Assembly (NCBI GenBank): GCA_023441145.1
Contig: JAEZQN010000337.1
Coordinates: forward strand, 1 to 35,325
DNA length: 35,325 nucleotides
DNA from: Bacillota bacterium
GTDB taxonomy: Bacteria; Bacillota; Clostridia; Lachnospirales; Lachnospiraceae
Reading direction: 5' to 3'
Within the stretch, counting starts at the first letter, position 1, and every line of letters starts with the position of its first letter. Under the pieces are notes generated by a model. That model worked only from the letters and a program-made list of their open reading frames with translations. It made no database searches and had not been told where the DNA came from. Of the stretch, positions 1 through 7,979 are shown one piece after another. Both the position numbers and the translations under genes were made by a program.

Positions 1-93
1 GACTTTGTCCTAGATCGACCATTTTTATTTTTCATCACAGGTGCTGATGGGCTTCCTCTCTTTGCAGGTATCGTAAATCAAGTGGAAAATTAG
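1..93 (+). CDS. Serpin family protein, C-terminal fragment (5' end outside window)
   Basis: The window opens inside an open frame that encodes 30 residues and stops at TAG 91-93. The peptide contains DRPFLFFIT, then a turn, then LPLFAGIVNQ. This matches the serpin C-terminal signature (strands 4B and 5B, usually D-[HR]-PFLF-I followed by ILF-G-V). Serpins are suicide inhibitors of serine or cysteine proteases, and the reactive-centre loop would lie just upstream, outside the window. Only the tail is visible, so the inhibitory class, signal peptide and any dockerin or anchor cannot be judged. No clear terminator follows before the ptsG promoter at 158. Confidence 0.72.
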   Translation, partial: DFVLDRPFLFFITGADGLPLFAGIVNQVEN

Positions 94-157
94 AATAATT
101 TGTATTTATATTTGAAATACTATGTACTTTCTTTTATAAAATGGAAGATAGTAACAG

Positions 158-186
158 TTGAAAAAGTGACATAGTCCTAGTATAAT
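158..186 (+). promoter_or_regulatory. Promoter of the ptsG operon (sigma-A type)
   Basis: TTGAAA at 158-163 and TATAAT at 181-186 are separated by 17 bp, a near-consensus housekeeping promoter. Transcription would start near 193, leaving a leader of about 230 nt before ptsG. That leader holds the RAT/terminator switch. Confidence 0.8.
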
Positions 187-207
187 CAACACATAATAAT
201 ATTACAT

Positions 208-237
208 AGCGTGTTACTGGTAAGCAGGCATTAACTA
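208..237 (+). promoter_or_regulatory. Ribonucleic antiterminator (RAT) of the ptsG leader
   Basis: The sequence GTGTTACTG, a short loop, then GCAGGCATTAAC closely follows the RAT element bound by BglG/LicT/GlcT proteins. Its 3' half (226-233, AGGCATTA) is also the 5' strand of the terminator stem at 226-284, so binding of the antiterminator and terminator formation exclude each other. The antiterminator is encoded two genes down at 2592-3428. The layout is that of the glucose (GlcT) and sugar (SacT/LicT) PTS switches. Confidence 0.8.
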
Positions 238-286
238 TGAAAATTCTTATTAAGTATAAGGATATTTATAGGTAATGCCTTTTTGT
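226..286 (+). terminator. Leader terminator controlled by the RAT element
   Basis: AGGCATTA (226-233) pairs perfectly with TAATGCCT (273-280), and the stem extends inward through CTAT/ATAG. A T-run follows at 280-284. The stem overlaps the RAT, as expected for a terminator used when the PRD protein is inactive, i.e. when no sugar is being transported. Confidence 0.78.
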
Positions 287-312
287 ATATCAAAGTTAGG
301 ATAGGTATACAA

Positions 313-322
313 AAAGCGCTTT
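313..322 (+). promoter_or_regulatory. cre-like palindrome (possible CcpA site)
   Basis: AAAGCGCTTT is a perfect 10-bp palindrome equal to the core of strong catabolite-responsive elements. The outer TG/CA pair of the full cre is absent. It lies in the transcribed leader about 120 bp downstream of the start site, where a CcpA roadblock could act. It could equally be part of the RNA fold at 324-379. Confidence 0.35.
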
Positions 323-323
323 G

Positions 324-379
324 CTTTGGATCAACACTCATGTAAAGTGTTTGGCACGTAAGGTGTCTAGTATCCGAAG
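324..379 (+). ncRNA. Possible three-way-junction RNA in the ptsG leader
   Basis: CTTTGGAT (324-331) pairs with ATCCGAAG (372-379), one G-U pair included. Inside are two hairpins: AACACT/AGTGTT (333-338 with 346-351) and GGCAC/GTGTC (353-357 with 363-367). The fold lies between the RAT terminator and the ptsG SD. I do not recognise it as a named riboswitch. It may simply be leader structure. Confidence 0.35.
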
Positions 380-421
380 GCGTCCCTATAATTATTCTTT
401 CATTGAAAAGGAGATATTTAT

Positions 422-2572
422 ATGAAAGACAAAGTCTTTGGTGTCCTGCAACGTGTAGGTAGATCCTTCATGTTGCCAATTGCCATCTTACCGGTGGCAG
501 GTTTATTCCTTGGAATTGGTGGTTCTTTTACCAATCCAAACATGATTGAAGCCTATGGTTTAACAAAAATCTTAGGTGAAGGAACAGTTCTTCATGTTCT
601 ATTAACCGTATTAAGCAAGTGCGGTGATATCGTATTTGCCAACCTTCCAATCCTATTTGCCATTGGTGTTGCAATTGGTATGGCGAAGAAGGAAAAAGAA
701 GTTGCTGCTTTATCTGCAGCCATTGCATATTTTATTATGCACTCCGCTATTAATGCGATGATTGATGTACGTAATCTAGCAGAAGTGTTACCATCTGGTT
801 CCATTGCTAGTACTGTAGGTATTGAATCCCTTCAGATGGGTGTATTCGGTGGTATTATTGTAGGTCTTGGTGTTGCTGCACTGCATAACCGCTTCTACAA
901 AATTGAGCTTCCACAGGTATTAAGCTTCTTTGGTGGTACAAGATTCGTGCCAATCGTTAGTGCAGTTGTTTATTTATTTGTTGGTATTTTAATGTCCTTT
1001 ATCTGGCCAAGCGTACAAAATGGTATCTTAGCGCTAGGTGACCTAGTAATGAGAAGTGGTTATGCAGGAACTTGGGTATACGGTTTCTTAGAAAGAGCCT
1101 TAATTCCATTTGGTCTTCACCACGTATTCTACTTACCCTTCTGGCAAACAGCCGTTGGTGGAACTGCTATTGTTGGTGGTCAGTTAATCGAAGGTGCTCA
1201 AAATATATTCTTTGCTGAATTAGCAAATGGAGATGTGACTAGATTTAGTGTAGAAGCAACTCGTTTTATGTCTGGTAAGTTCCCACTTATGATCTTTGGT
1301 CTTCCTGGTGCGGCTCTTGCTATGTATCGATGTGCAAAACCAGAAAAACGTAAAATTGCAGGTGGTCTTTTATTATCCGCAGCTTTAACTGCAGCGTTAA
1401 CTGGTATTACTGAACCAATTGAATTTACTTTCTTATTCGTAGCACCTATTTTATATGTGATTCACTGTGTATTTGCAGGTCTTGCATACATGTTAATGCA
1501 TCTATTTAGAGTTGGTGTTGGTATGACCTTCTCTGGTGGTATCATCGACTTAACGTTATTTGGTATCCTTCAGGGTAATTCAAAAACAAACTGGATTTGG
1601 GTAGTAATCATTGGTATTGGTTACTTTATTGTATATTACTTCTTATTCTCATTCTTAATTAAGAAGTTTGACTTTAAGACTCCTGGCCGTGAGGAAGGAG
1701 AAGGCGACATTAAGCTTTATACAAGAGCTGATGTAAACGCAAGAAAAGCACAAAATGGTGAAAATGCAGATGCTGGCGCATTGGATGAAGTATCCGCTCG
1801 TATTGTATTAGGTCTTGGTGGAGCAGACAATATCTCTGACGTAGATTGCTGTGCAACAAGATTAAGATGTACCGTTCATAACGGTGAGTTAGTAAATCAG
1901 GATTTATTAAAGGAATCTGGAGCAGCTGGTATCATCTGCAAAGGAAAAGGTGTTCAGGTTATTTATGGACCAAAAGTTTCTGTAATCAAGTCCAATCTTG
2001 AGGATTTCCTTGACACGGATGAAGCTCATACTATTACTGTAGCTGACTTAAACAAGGAAATGGAAGAAGTAGAAGAAAATAAGCAAGTAGCAGATAACAA
2101 ATCAGAAGCTGCTCCACTAGTAGAAACAGAATTTTATAGTCCAGTGAAGGGTGTAGTTGCTCCAATCACTGAAATTAATGAGCCAGCTTTTGCTGATAAA
2201 ATGATGGGTGACGGTGTGTTTATCGTTCCTGAAGATAATAAAATCTATGCACCATGTGATTGTGAGGTAGCTTTTGTATTCCCTACTAAGCATGCTATAG
2301 GTTTAAAGACGGAAAGTGGAATGGAAGCATTGATTCATGTAGGCCTTGATACAGTTTCCTTAGATGGAAAAGGCTTTGATGTGAAGGTAAAAGATGGTGA
2401 TATGGTGAAGAAGGGAGATCTTCTTATGGAGGTAGACCTTGCTTATATCAAGGAACATGCTGCCGGAATCGAAACACCATTTATTATCACAAATCTTGCA
2501 GAACAACAAACAATCAAGGTGACTGGTTCTGGACATTTAGAAAATGGACAAAGCTGTTTTATTGTAAAATAA
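422..2572 (+). CDS. ptsG: PTS glucose-type transporter, fused IICBA
   Basis: This 716-aa permease imports a hexose and phosphorylates it during transport. Residues 1 to about 420 are the polytopic IIC domain, with the conserved GITEPIEFTFLF motif. A linker leads to IIB (about 455-530), where Cys477 in the motif CATRLR is the phosphorylated residue. IIA occupies about 575-716, with the catalytic pair His624 (KHAIGL) and His639 (LIHVGLDTV). The C-B-A order is that of Gram-positive PtsG and of NagE-type GlcNAc permeases. The GlcT-like switch in the leader and the adjacent antiterminator favour glucose, but sequence by eye cannot exclude N-acetylglucosamine. The SD is AAAAGGAGA just upstream of ATG 422. 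All phospho-acceptor residues are present and there is no sign of decay. The antiterminator gene follows 19 nt downstream, presumably in one operon. Confidence 0.9.
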   Translation: MKDKVFGVLQRVGRSFMLPIAILPVAGLFLGIGGSFTNPNMIEAYGLTKILGEGTVLHVLLTVLSKCGDIVFANLPILFAIGVAIGMAKKEKEVAALSAAIAYFIMHSAINAMIDVRNLAEVLPSGSIASTVGIESLQMGVFGGIIVGLGVAALHNRFYKIELPQVLSFFGGTRFVPIVSAVVYLFVGILMSFIWPSVQNGILALGDLVMRSGYAGTWVYGFLERALIPFGLHHVFYLPFWQTAVGGTAIVGGQLIEGAQNIFFAELANGDVTRFSVEATRFMSGKFPLMIFGLPGAALAMYRCAKPEKRKIAGGLLLSAALTAALTGITEPIEFTFLFVAPILYVIHCVFAGLAYMLMHLFRVGVGMTFSGGIIDLTLFGILQGNSKTNWIWVVIIGIGYFIVYYFLFSFLIKKFDFKTPGREEGEGDIKLYTRADVNARKAQNGENADAGALDEVSARIVLGLGGADNISDVDCCATRLRCTVHNGELVNQDLLKESGAAGIICKGKGVQVIYGPKVSVIKSNLEDFLDTDEAHTITVADLNKEMEEVEENKQVADNKSEAAPLVETEFYSPVKGVVAPITEINEPAFADKMMGDGVFIVPEDNKIYAPCDCEVAFVFPTKHAIGLKTESGMEALIHVGLDTVSLDGKGFDVKVKDGDMVKKGDLLMEVDLAYIKEHAAGIETPFIITNLAEQQTIKVTGSGHLENGQSCFIVK

Positions 2573-2591
2573 AACTTAGAAGGGGAAGAGA

Positions 2592-3428
2592 ATGTATCAG
2601 GTAGTTAAAGTTTTGAACAACAATGGAATACTGGCCGAGTGCCTTAACTCCTCTACTGAGCATATATTTTTAGGTAAGGGAATTGGCTTTCATAAAAAGA
2701 CAGGGGAAACCTTTGAAACGATTCCTGGTGCTAAGGTATATGTAGTGAAGGAAGGTATGAAGTCAGAGGACAGATTAAGTGTTCTTAACAATATAGATCC
2801 TATTTACCTGGATATTTCTAATGAAATAGTACTTGCAGCGGAAGCTAAGTTTGGGCCGCTGGATAATAATATCCTCTTGCCTTTGGCTGACCACATTGCC
2901 TTTAGTATTGAACGACAGAAAAATGGATTGGAAATTCTTAATCCCCTTAATCCAGATATCCAGATTCTGTTTTCAGAGGAATACCAAGTGGCTAGTCAGG
3001 CAGTGGACATTATAAGAAAGTATACAGGAGTTACGATAAAGGAGGATGAGATTGGGTATATCACCATGCACATCCATTCAGCCTTGACGAGGGAACATTT
3101 ACGAAAATCTATGAGTATTGTTCTCATGGTTGAGAAGTTCATTAACAATATAGAGACAAAGTATCACTTACACATTGATAAGGATTCTCTATCGTATAAC
3201 AGACTTTTGACCCACATTAAATATATGATTGTGAGAGCACTTAAAAAAGAAGCACTTCAGGTGGACATTACACCTTATGTAAAGTCAGAATTTAGTGAAA
3301 GCTATACCATATCAGAAGAGCTATGTCAGGATCTTGGAGAAGATTTAGGTTGTACCTTTAAAGAGACCGAGATTAGCTATCTTGCCATTCATATAGAACG
3401 TGTGAGAGAAAGTAAGAAATATCAATAG
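2592..3428 (+). CDS. glcT: PRD-type transcription antiterminator (GlcT/LicT family)
   Basis: The 278-aa protein has the BglG-family layout: an N-terminal co-antiterminator RNA-binding domain (residues 1 to about 57, with VVKVLNNNGILA and GKGIGFHKK) followed by PRD1 (about 65-170) and PRD2 (about 171-278). Conserved histidines are visible in PRD1 (LADHIAFSI, YITMHIHSA) and PRD2 (LTHIKYMIVRA, YLAIHIERV); these are the usual sites of PTS-dependent phosphorylation. It should bind the RAT at 208-237 when the cognate PTS is active and so allow read-through into ptsG. It sits downstream of ptsG, the reverse of the Bacillus glcT-ptsG order, which makes its synthesis depend on its own switch. The name is by context; licT or sacT would fit the domains equally well. 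Confidence 0.82.
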   Translation: MYQVVKVLNNNGILAECLNSSTEHIFLGKGIGFHKKTGETFETIPGAKVYVVKEGMKSEDRLSVLNNIDPIYLDISNEIVLAAEAKFGPLDNNILLPLADHIAFSIERQKNGLEILNPLNPDIQILFSEEYQVASQAVDIIRKYTGVTIKEDEIGYITMHIHSALTREHLRKSMSIVLMVEKFINNIETKYHLHIDKDSLSYNRLLTHIKYMIVRALKKEALQVDITPYVKSEFSESYTISEELCQDLGEDLGCTFKETEISYLAIHIERVRESKKYQ

Positions 3429-3432
3429 AAGA

Positions 3433-3482
3433 AAATACACTAAGGCCTACCAATTAATTTTGGTGGGCTTTAATGTATTTTA
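3433..3482 (+). terminator. Terminator of the ptsG-glcT unit
   Basis: A long stem closes from AAAATACAC to GTATTTT, with AAGGCCTACCA facing TGGTGGGCTTT around an eight-base AT loop. A few G-U pairs and bulges occur. It lies directly after the glcT stop. Confidence 0.75.
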
Positions 3483-3494
3483 TGAAAAATATAA

Positions 3495-3523
3495 TTGTTT
3501 ATAATGGTAAAAGATGGTAATAT
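3495..3523 (+). promoter_or_regulatory. Candidate promoter of the 102-aa membrane protein gene
   Basis: TTGTTT (3495-3500) and TAATAT (3518-3523) are 17 bp apart, just after the preceding terminator and 33 bp before the start codon. The match is moderate in AT-rich DNA. Confidence 0.4.
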
Positions 3524-3555
3524 AAAACAAGAGATTTTAGTAGGGGGTAAATATA

Positions 3556-3864
3556 ATGAGCAAGCTATTACACAGTAGTAAAAGAACGATAGTACTATTA
3601 ATTATCCAATTCTCAATTCTTATTGCTGGAATTACCTTAGGCATAATTGGGCGTATTATACATAATGATTTAATGAAGGAAAGTATGAGTATTATGCCGA
3701 TACTTGTTTATCTTATTATGATAGGCGTATTTCTGAGTGAAAAAGACAATATTAAATTTAGAAAAAATGGGGAAAAAATTCAACAGTCAGCTTTGTTAGT
3801 TTTTATGATAGTGATATCAGTATTATTAATATCTATATGGTTCTTAGTATTATTCACATTCTAA
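3556..3864 (+). CDS. Small three-helix membrane protein, unknown function
   Basis: The 102-aa product is not one I recognise. Three hydrophobic stretches are visible: about 11-33 (VLLIIQFSILIAGITLGIIG), 45-60 (IMPILVYLIMIGVFL) and 78-101 (ALLVFMIVISVLLISIWFLV). A short charged loop (EKDNIKFRKNGEKIQQ) separates the last two. A strong SD (AGGGGG) precedes ATG 3556. It stands alone: a terminator lies upstream, and a convergent LysR gene starts its 3' end 25 bp downstream. Composition is like the neighbours. It is likely a real gene, from the SD and clean frame. Confidence 0.6.
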   Translation: MSKLLHSSKRTIVLLIIQFSILIAGITLGIIGRIIHNDLMKESMSIMPILVYLIMIGVFLSEKDNIKFRKNGEKIQQSALLVFMIVISVLLISIWFLVLFTF

Positions 3865-3888
3865 GCAGATGGATTATGTGTGGAAGAT

Positions 3889-4749
3889 TTATATCTCTAA
3901 TGCCTTTACTAACACATCCAGGTCTTCTCTTTTCTTTGAATATATCATATAGCTTTGAATGGTAGGGGCATCAAAGTCCAATAAAGGAATTTCAATTAAT
4001 TTTTGCTTCTTTAGTTCTTTGGTCACAAGGTTTCTTGGCACAAAGCTATAACCTAATCCATCTAGTAGATAAGGTTTTAGTTTTGAGCCTTTGTCTAGTT
4101 CAAAGGAAAAGCTTTTTCGATTTTCAAAGAGCTCCTGTAAGAAGGTGTCGTCTTCCTCTAAGATATAATTACAGTATAAGTAATTAATCTGGCTGAGCTT
4201 TTCTTTGCTGATGCCTTCTGGAAAGGTGTCATTAGACGGAGCAGTGACTAAAACTAGTTGGTCTGTGGTGTAGGGAATACTATAAAAACCAGCTTTGTTA
4301 ATTGGTACATAGGTGATGATGACATCTAGAGTTTGATCCTTTAGCATGGTAAATAGGGCATTGGAGTGGTCAATCACCAAAGATAGAGAGATGTCTGAGT
4401 GTGACTTTAAAAAAGCAGAAATCTTAGGGTAAAGGTAGCAGTCGTAGACGGTATTGACACAACCAAGTCGGATTACCTGCTTATAAGACTGCATATTCTG
4501 AATTTCTGTCCGTGCGTGATCCTCTAATTGAATCATTCTTTTTGCATATTCTAATAGGTGGGAACCTTCTTCTGTTAACGAGACAGATTTGTTATTTCGG
4601 ATAAACAGGGAAACTCCTAATTCTTTTTCTAGCTCAGCAATCCGGTTAGTAACTGTAGATTGTACAATATACTGCTTGGCTGCAGTTTGTGTAAAATTTT
4701 TTAGTTCAGCTAATATTACAAAAGTACGTAGATGTTCAATATTCATCAT
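3889..4749 (-). CDS. LysR-family transcriptional regulator
   Basis: The 286-aa protein opens with a LysR winged HTH (residues 1-60: FTQTAAKQYIVQSTVTNRIAELEKELG, written here as the helix-turn-helix, followed by SLFIRNN and SLTEEG). An effector-binding domain of periplasmic-binding-protein fold follows from about residue 90. The start at 4749 has an AGGAGGA SD; a second Met follows directly. It is divergent from the dapL gene at 4880, with a palindrome between them, so the usual LysR reading is that it regulates itself and that aminotransferase. The inducer is unknown. Confidence 0.85.
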   Translation of the reverse strand: MMNIEHLRTFVILAELKNFTQTAAKQYIVQSTVTNRIAELEKELGVSLFIRNNKSVSLTEEGSHLLEYAKRMIQLEDHARTEIQNMQSYKQVIRLGCVNTVYDCYLYPKISAFLKSHSDISLSLVIDHSNALFTMLKDQTLDVIITYVPINKAGFYSIPYTTDQLVLVTAPSNDTFPEGISKEKLSQINYLYCNYILEEDDTFLQELFENRKSFSFELDKGSKLKPYLLDGLGYSFVPRNLVTKELKKQKLIEIPLLDFDAPTIQSYMIYSKKREDLDVLVKALEI

Positions 4750-4772
4750 ATCCTCCTATTATTTATATTATA

Positions 4773-4785
4773 GATTATTATAATC
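4773..4785. promoter_or_regulatory. Palindrome between lysR and dapL, candidate LysR operator
   Basis: GATTAT-T-ATAATC is a perfect 6+1+6 inverted repeat, 24 bp upstream of the LysR start codon and 95 bp upstream of dapL. LysR proteins bind interrupted dyads of the T-N11-A type in such divergent spacers. An AT-rich palindrome of this size can arise by chance. Confidence 0.4.
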
Positions 4786-4879
4786 AGATAAATTCGTTAT
4801 ACAAATTATACTACCTTCCTTATACTGGAACAAGAGAATTATAACTAAGTAGGCTTAAGTCATGGAAAGGGGTAGGATG

Positions 4880-6118
4880 ATGGGTAATCGATATGGATTT
4901 GCAGAACGAATAGGTGGAAGTGATTTTGGTAAGAAGAAAGAGGTCTTTAAATTTGAGAAAATAAAGCAAGCTAAAAGACAAGCTAAGAAAGAAAACCCAA
5001 ATAAGCTTTTAATTGATATGGGTGTGGGAGAGCCAGATTACCCTGCAGATGCATTTGTTAGACAGGTGCTTAAGGAAGAAGTAGATAAAGCAGCAAACCG
5101 CTTTTATGCTGATAATGGCATTATGGAATATAGAATAGCAGCAGCCTCCTATATGGAGGAGGTATATGGAGTGTCTGGTTTAGACCCAGAAACTGAGATC
5201 TGCCACGGAATAGGGAGCAAATCCATTCTCGCTATGTTGCCATTTGCTTTCATTGAGCCTGGTGACATAACGTTACTGACTGTACCGGGTTATCCTATAT
5301 TAGGAACCTCTACTATATATCTTGGAGGGGAAGTTTTTGAATTACCTTTAGTAATAGAAAATGAGTTTCTTCCTGATTTGGACATGATTCCAGTGGAAAT
5401 CTGTAAGCGTAGTAAGTTGTTATATCTCAATTATCCCAATAATCCAACGGGAGCCGTTGCTCCTTATGAATTTTATGAGAAGGTTGTGGCCTTTGCTAGT
5501 AAATATAACATCATTGTAGTCAACGATGCAGCCTATGGCGCCATTGTGTATGGTGGTAGGAAGCCATTTAGTTTTTTAAGTGTGCCTGGGGCAAAGGAAA
5601 TAGGGGTGGAGATTCAATCGATGTCTAAGGCATTTTGTATGACCGGATGGAGACTTGGATTTGTTGCAGGGAATAGAGAGATCGTTCAAGGGTTTGAGAT
5701 GATTAAGGATAATATGGATTCAGGGCAATTTCGTGCCATTCAGCTAGCAGCTGCCTATGCTCTGAAGCATCCGGAGCTAACAAGAATTCAAGTAGAGCGT
5801 TATGAGAGAAGAATGAAAGCATTGGTGGAAACCCTTAACGAGATTGGATTTGATGCTAGAGTTCCTGCTGGCACCTATTATTGTTACGTCAAAACGCCTA
5901 CCTCTGCTAAAGTTAAGAATGGGAGTAGAATTTACTTTGAAGATGCAGAAGAGGTAGCAACTTTCCTGATTGAGGAAGCGATGGTATCTGTGGTACCATG
6001 GACGGAAGCAGGAGATTACTTGCGTTTTTCGGTGACCTATGATGCGGGAGAGGATACGGATTATGAGTGTATGGAGGAGCTTAAGAGAAGATTACATAAG
6101 CTACAGTTAAAATTTTAG
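4880..6118 (+). CDS. dapL: LL-diaminopimelate aminotransferase (fold-type I PLP enzyme)
   Basis: The enzyme would convert tetrahydrodipicolinate plus glutamate directly to LL-diaminopimelate, the short route to lysine and meso-DAP for peptidoglycan. Motifs seen include DMGVGEPDYP, FYADNGIMEYR, TVPGYPILGT, LNYPNNPTGA, VNDAAYGAIVY and SMSKAFCMTGWRLGF; Lys250 in the last is the expected PLP lysine. These fit DapL and its close relatives better than generic aspartate aminotransferases. The frame is open from ATG 4862, but AAAGGGG at 4866-4872 sits 7 nt before ATG 4880, so I place the start there (412 aa). The preceding gene is a divergent LysR regulator. No other lysine gene is nearby, so the exact substrate is by homology only. 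Confidence 0.75.
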   Translation: MGNRYGFAERIGGSDFGKKKEVFKFEKIKQAKRQAKKENPNKLLIDMGVGEPDYPADAFVRQVLKEEVDKAANRFYADNGIMEYRIAAASYMEEVYGVSGLDPETEICHGIGSKSILAMLPFAFIEPGDITLLTVPGYPILGTSTIYLGGEVFELPLVIENEFLPDLDMIPVEICKRSKLLYLNYPNNPTGAVAPYEFYEKVVAFASKYNIIVVNDAAYGAIVYGGRKPFSFLSVPGAKEIGVEIQSMSKAFCMTGWRLGFVAGNREIVQGFEMIKDNMDSGQFRAIQLAAAYALKHPELTRIQVERYERRMKALVETLNEIGFDARVPAGTYYCYVKTPTSAKVKNGSRIYFEDAEEVATFLIEEAMVSVVPWTEAGDYLRFSVTYDAGEDTDYECMEELKRRLHKLQLKF

Positions 6119-6182
6119 ATTAAATAAATTATTTTGTGATATTTGATAGATTACCTAGTCTTATATAAAAGGGGGTGGAGAG

Positions 6183-6644
6183 TTGTCTTTTAAACAAATG
6201 CAGAAGCCTGACATAAACGTAAAACATAGCATAGTACCAGTGAAAATAGTTAAGAAACATATGTTATCTGTTGTTTTGATTTGTTTGGTTATAGCAGTTG
6301 CTACACTAGGCTTAATTGAAGGAAAATACTATTTGAAGCCAGGAGACGAGATGGGATATATTTTATTATATTTTTATTTTTTAATCCCTCTAGTATCCCT
6401 CGTTTGTTCTCTCTTTCTTGGTATGAGAGACTCTTGGTTAAAATGGATTTCGCCTGTTCTCTTTGGTATTCTTAATGGGATTGCCCCAGTAGTAGTCTCT
6501 AATACGGATTTTGAGTGGATCTTTTTCGGATTTACATTTGTGCCTTCATGTTTGGGATTAGGAATTGGAATGATAATTAAGTGGGCAGTAAGAAAGAATA
6601 AGAGTGATTTGAAAAAATTACAGTTAAATCAGGTGTCGCGTTAA
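6183..6644 (+). CDS. Four-helix membrane protein, unknown function
   Basis: The 153-aa product starts at TTG 6183 behind the SD GGGGTGGAG. After a polar N-terminus of about 25 residues there are four hydrophobic segments: near 28-46 (MLSVVLICLVIAVATLGLI), 58-80 (MGYILLYFYFLIPLVSLVCS), 88-105 (WISPVLFGILNGIAPVVV) and 112-136. A basic tail follows. I do not recognise the family. It lies 64 bp after dapL and may be co-transcribed; no promoter or terminator is obvious in between. Its stop codon lies inside the terminator hairpin at 6626-6662. Confidence 0.6.
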   Translation: MSFKQMQKPDINVKHSIVPVKIVKKHMLSVVLICLVIAVATLGLIEGKYYLKPGDEMGYILLYFYFLIPLVSLVCSLFLGMRDSWLKWISPVLFGILNGIAPVVVSNTDFEWIFFGFTFVPSCLGLGIGMIIKWAVRKNKSDLKKLQLNQVSR

Positions 6645-6662
6645 AAGTGCGACACCTGATTT
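6626..6662. terminator. Bidirectional terminator between convergent genes
   Basis: A perfect 14-bp stem (AAATCAGGTGTCGC with its complement, 9-nt loop) spans the stop codon of the 153-aa gene and ends one base before the 3' end of the convergent sleL-like gene. A-runs and T-runs on both sides suit termination in both directions. Confidence 0.85.
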
Positions 6663-6663
6663 C

Positions 6664-7947
6664 TTATAATACCCTATTTATATCATATAAAGCATTGGCA
6701 ACAAGCCAGTTCTGTGGGAAGAATCTCATGATATTCCAGTAGCTTCCACCACGAAAGCCATACTCGAAGATTAGTCTAAGCTTAGCATCCATACTTCTTG
6801 CATCCTCAAACCAAACCACATGCTCTATTCCCTCCTCACTGGTATAATAAAAAAATGGAGCCTGAGAAGTTTCGTCATATTGAATGGTAGCCCCATACTG
6901 AGCCGCCCTTTCCACAGCAGCGACATTACCAATAGAAGTGGCCTCTGTAGTTCCTCTTACAAAAGGGAGAGGCCAGTCGTAACCGTAGTTAGGAAGCCCT
7001 AAGTATATCTTTGCTGGGGGAATTCTGGTGATGGCATAGTCTAATACTTCCCGAACCTTGTTAATTGGAGAGACAGCCATAGGTGGCCCATATGTGTATC
7101 CCCATTCGTAGGTCATTAAAAGTACTGTATTGGCAGCAGCTCCAAGGGCGGCATAGTCATGTCCCTCATATAAGGTTCCTGGCTGGTCATCACTTGTTTT
7201 AGGAGCTAGTGCTACCATAACCTCAAAGTTATTATCGTTAAGTTCAATTCTTAACTTATTGATAAAGTCTACATAGGCATCTCGATCTTCTGGGTATATA
7301 AACTCAAAGTCTACATCTAATCCATAATAATTCTTTGCCTTCATATTAGTGAGAATATTTTGGATTAGTGTATCTTGTACCTCCTCATTAGTTAGTAGAG
7401 AGTGTGCTAGAGCATTACTAAAGGTTCCTTCTGGAGTAAGGGTAGATAGTAACATAATAGGTGCCACGCCATAGTTTCTTGCAATAGAAATAAGTTCTGA
7501 GTCATCAATAGGAATTAAAGCCCCCTCTGGGGTAAAGCCGTAGGTGAAGATGGTAAGAAAGGTTAAGTAAGGCAGAGTTTGCTGTAGTGTTCTACGGTTA
7601 ATAAAGGGATAGGCGTATCCATTTAGATTGGTAGAGCCAAGTTTTTCTTCCTCAAAGCTAATTACAAGAGTTTCCCCAGGATAGATAAAATCACGAGTAT
7701 TAAGGGTAGGATTGTTTCGTAATATATTTACTACAGTAGTGTCGTTAGTCTCGGCGATATCTATTAAGTTATCATTTTCCTGTACAGTATAGGTTGTTTT
7801 AGGATACTGAATCACAATAGTTTGGCCGACAACAAGGTTATCTGGGTTTGGAAGTGCATTTTGTCCTTGGATGAAATCTACGGAAAGGCCATATTGATCT
7901 GCAATTGATTGTAGTGTTTCTCCTTTGGTAACAACATGTATTGTCAT
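6664..7947 (-). CDS. sleL: LysM-GH18 spore cortex-lytic glucosaminidase (SleL/YaaH type)
   Basis: This 427-aa protein has two N-terminal LysM peptidoglycan-binding domains (about 1-47, VVTKGETLQSIADQYGL; about 53-98, TYTVQENDNLIDIAETN) and then a GH18 barrel to the C-terminus. The catalytic motif reads GLDVDFE, with the acid Glu215. There is no signal peptide. This is the plan of SleL/YaaH enzymes, N-acetylglucosaminidases carried in the spore that cleave cortex fragments during germination. The frame is open from 7965, but AAGGAG lies 6 nt before ATG 7947, so that start is preferred. A sigma-E-like promoter precedes it. CwlL- or CotR-like roles remain possible. Confidence 0.82.
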   Translation of the reverse strand: MTIHVVTKGETLQSIADQYGLSVDFIQGQNALPNPDNLVVGQTIVIQYPKTTYTVQENDNLIDIAETNDTTVVNILRNNPTLNTRDFIYPGETLVISFEEEKLGSTNLNGYAYPFINRRTLQQTLPYLTFLTIFTYGFTPEGALIPIDDSELISIARNYGVAPIMLLSTLTPEGTFSNALAHSLLTNEEVQDTLIQNILTNMKAKNYYGLDVDFEFIYPEDRDAYVDFINKLRIELNDNNFEVMVALAPKTSDDQPGTLYEGHDYAALGAAANTVLLMTYEWGYTYGPPMAVSPINKVREVLDYAITRIPPAKIYLGLPNYGYDWPLPFVRGTTEATSIGNVAAVERAAQYGATIQYDETSQAPFFYYTSEEGIEHVVWFEDARSMDAKLRLIFEYGFRGGSYWNIMRFFPQNWLVANALYDINRVL

Positions 7948-7979
7948 AACAAGCTCCTTATGCATAGTAATCTTAGTTA

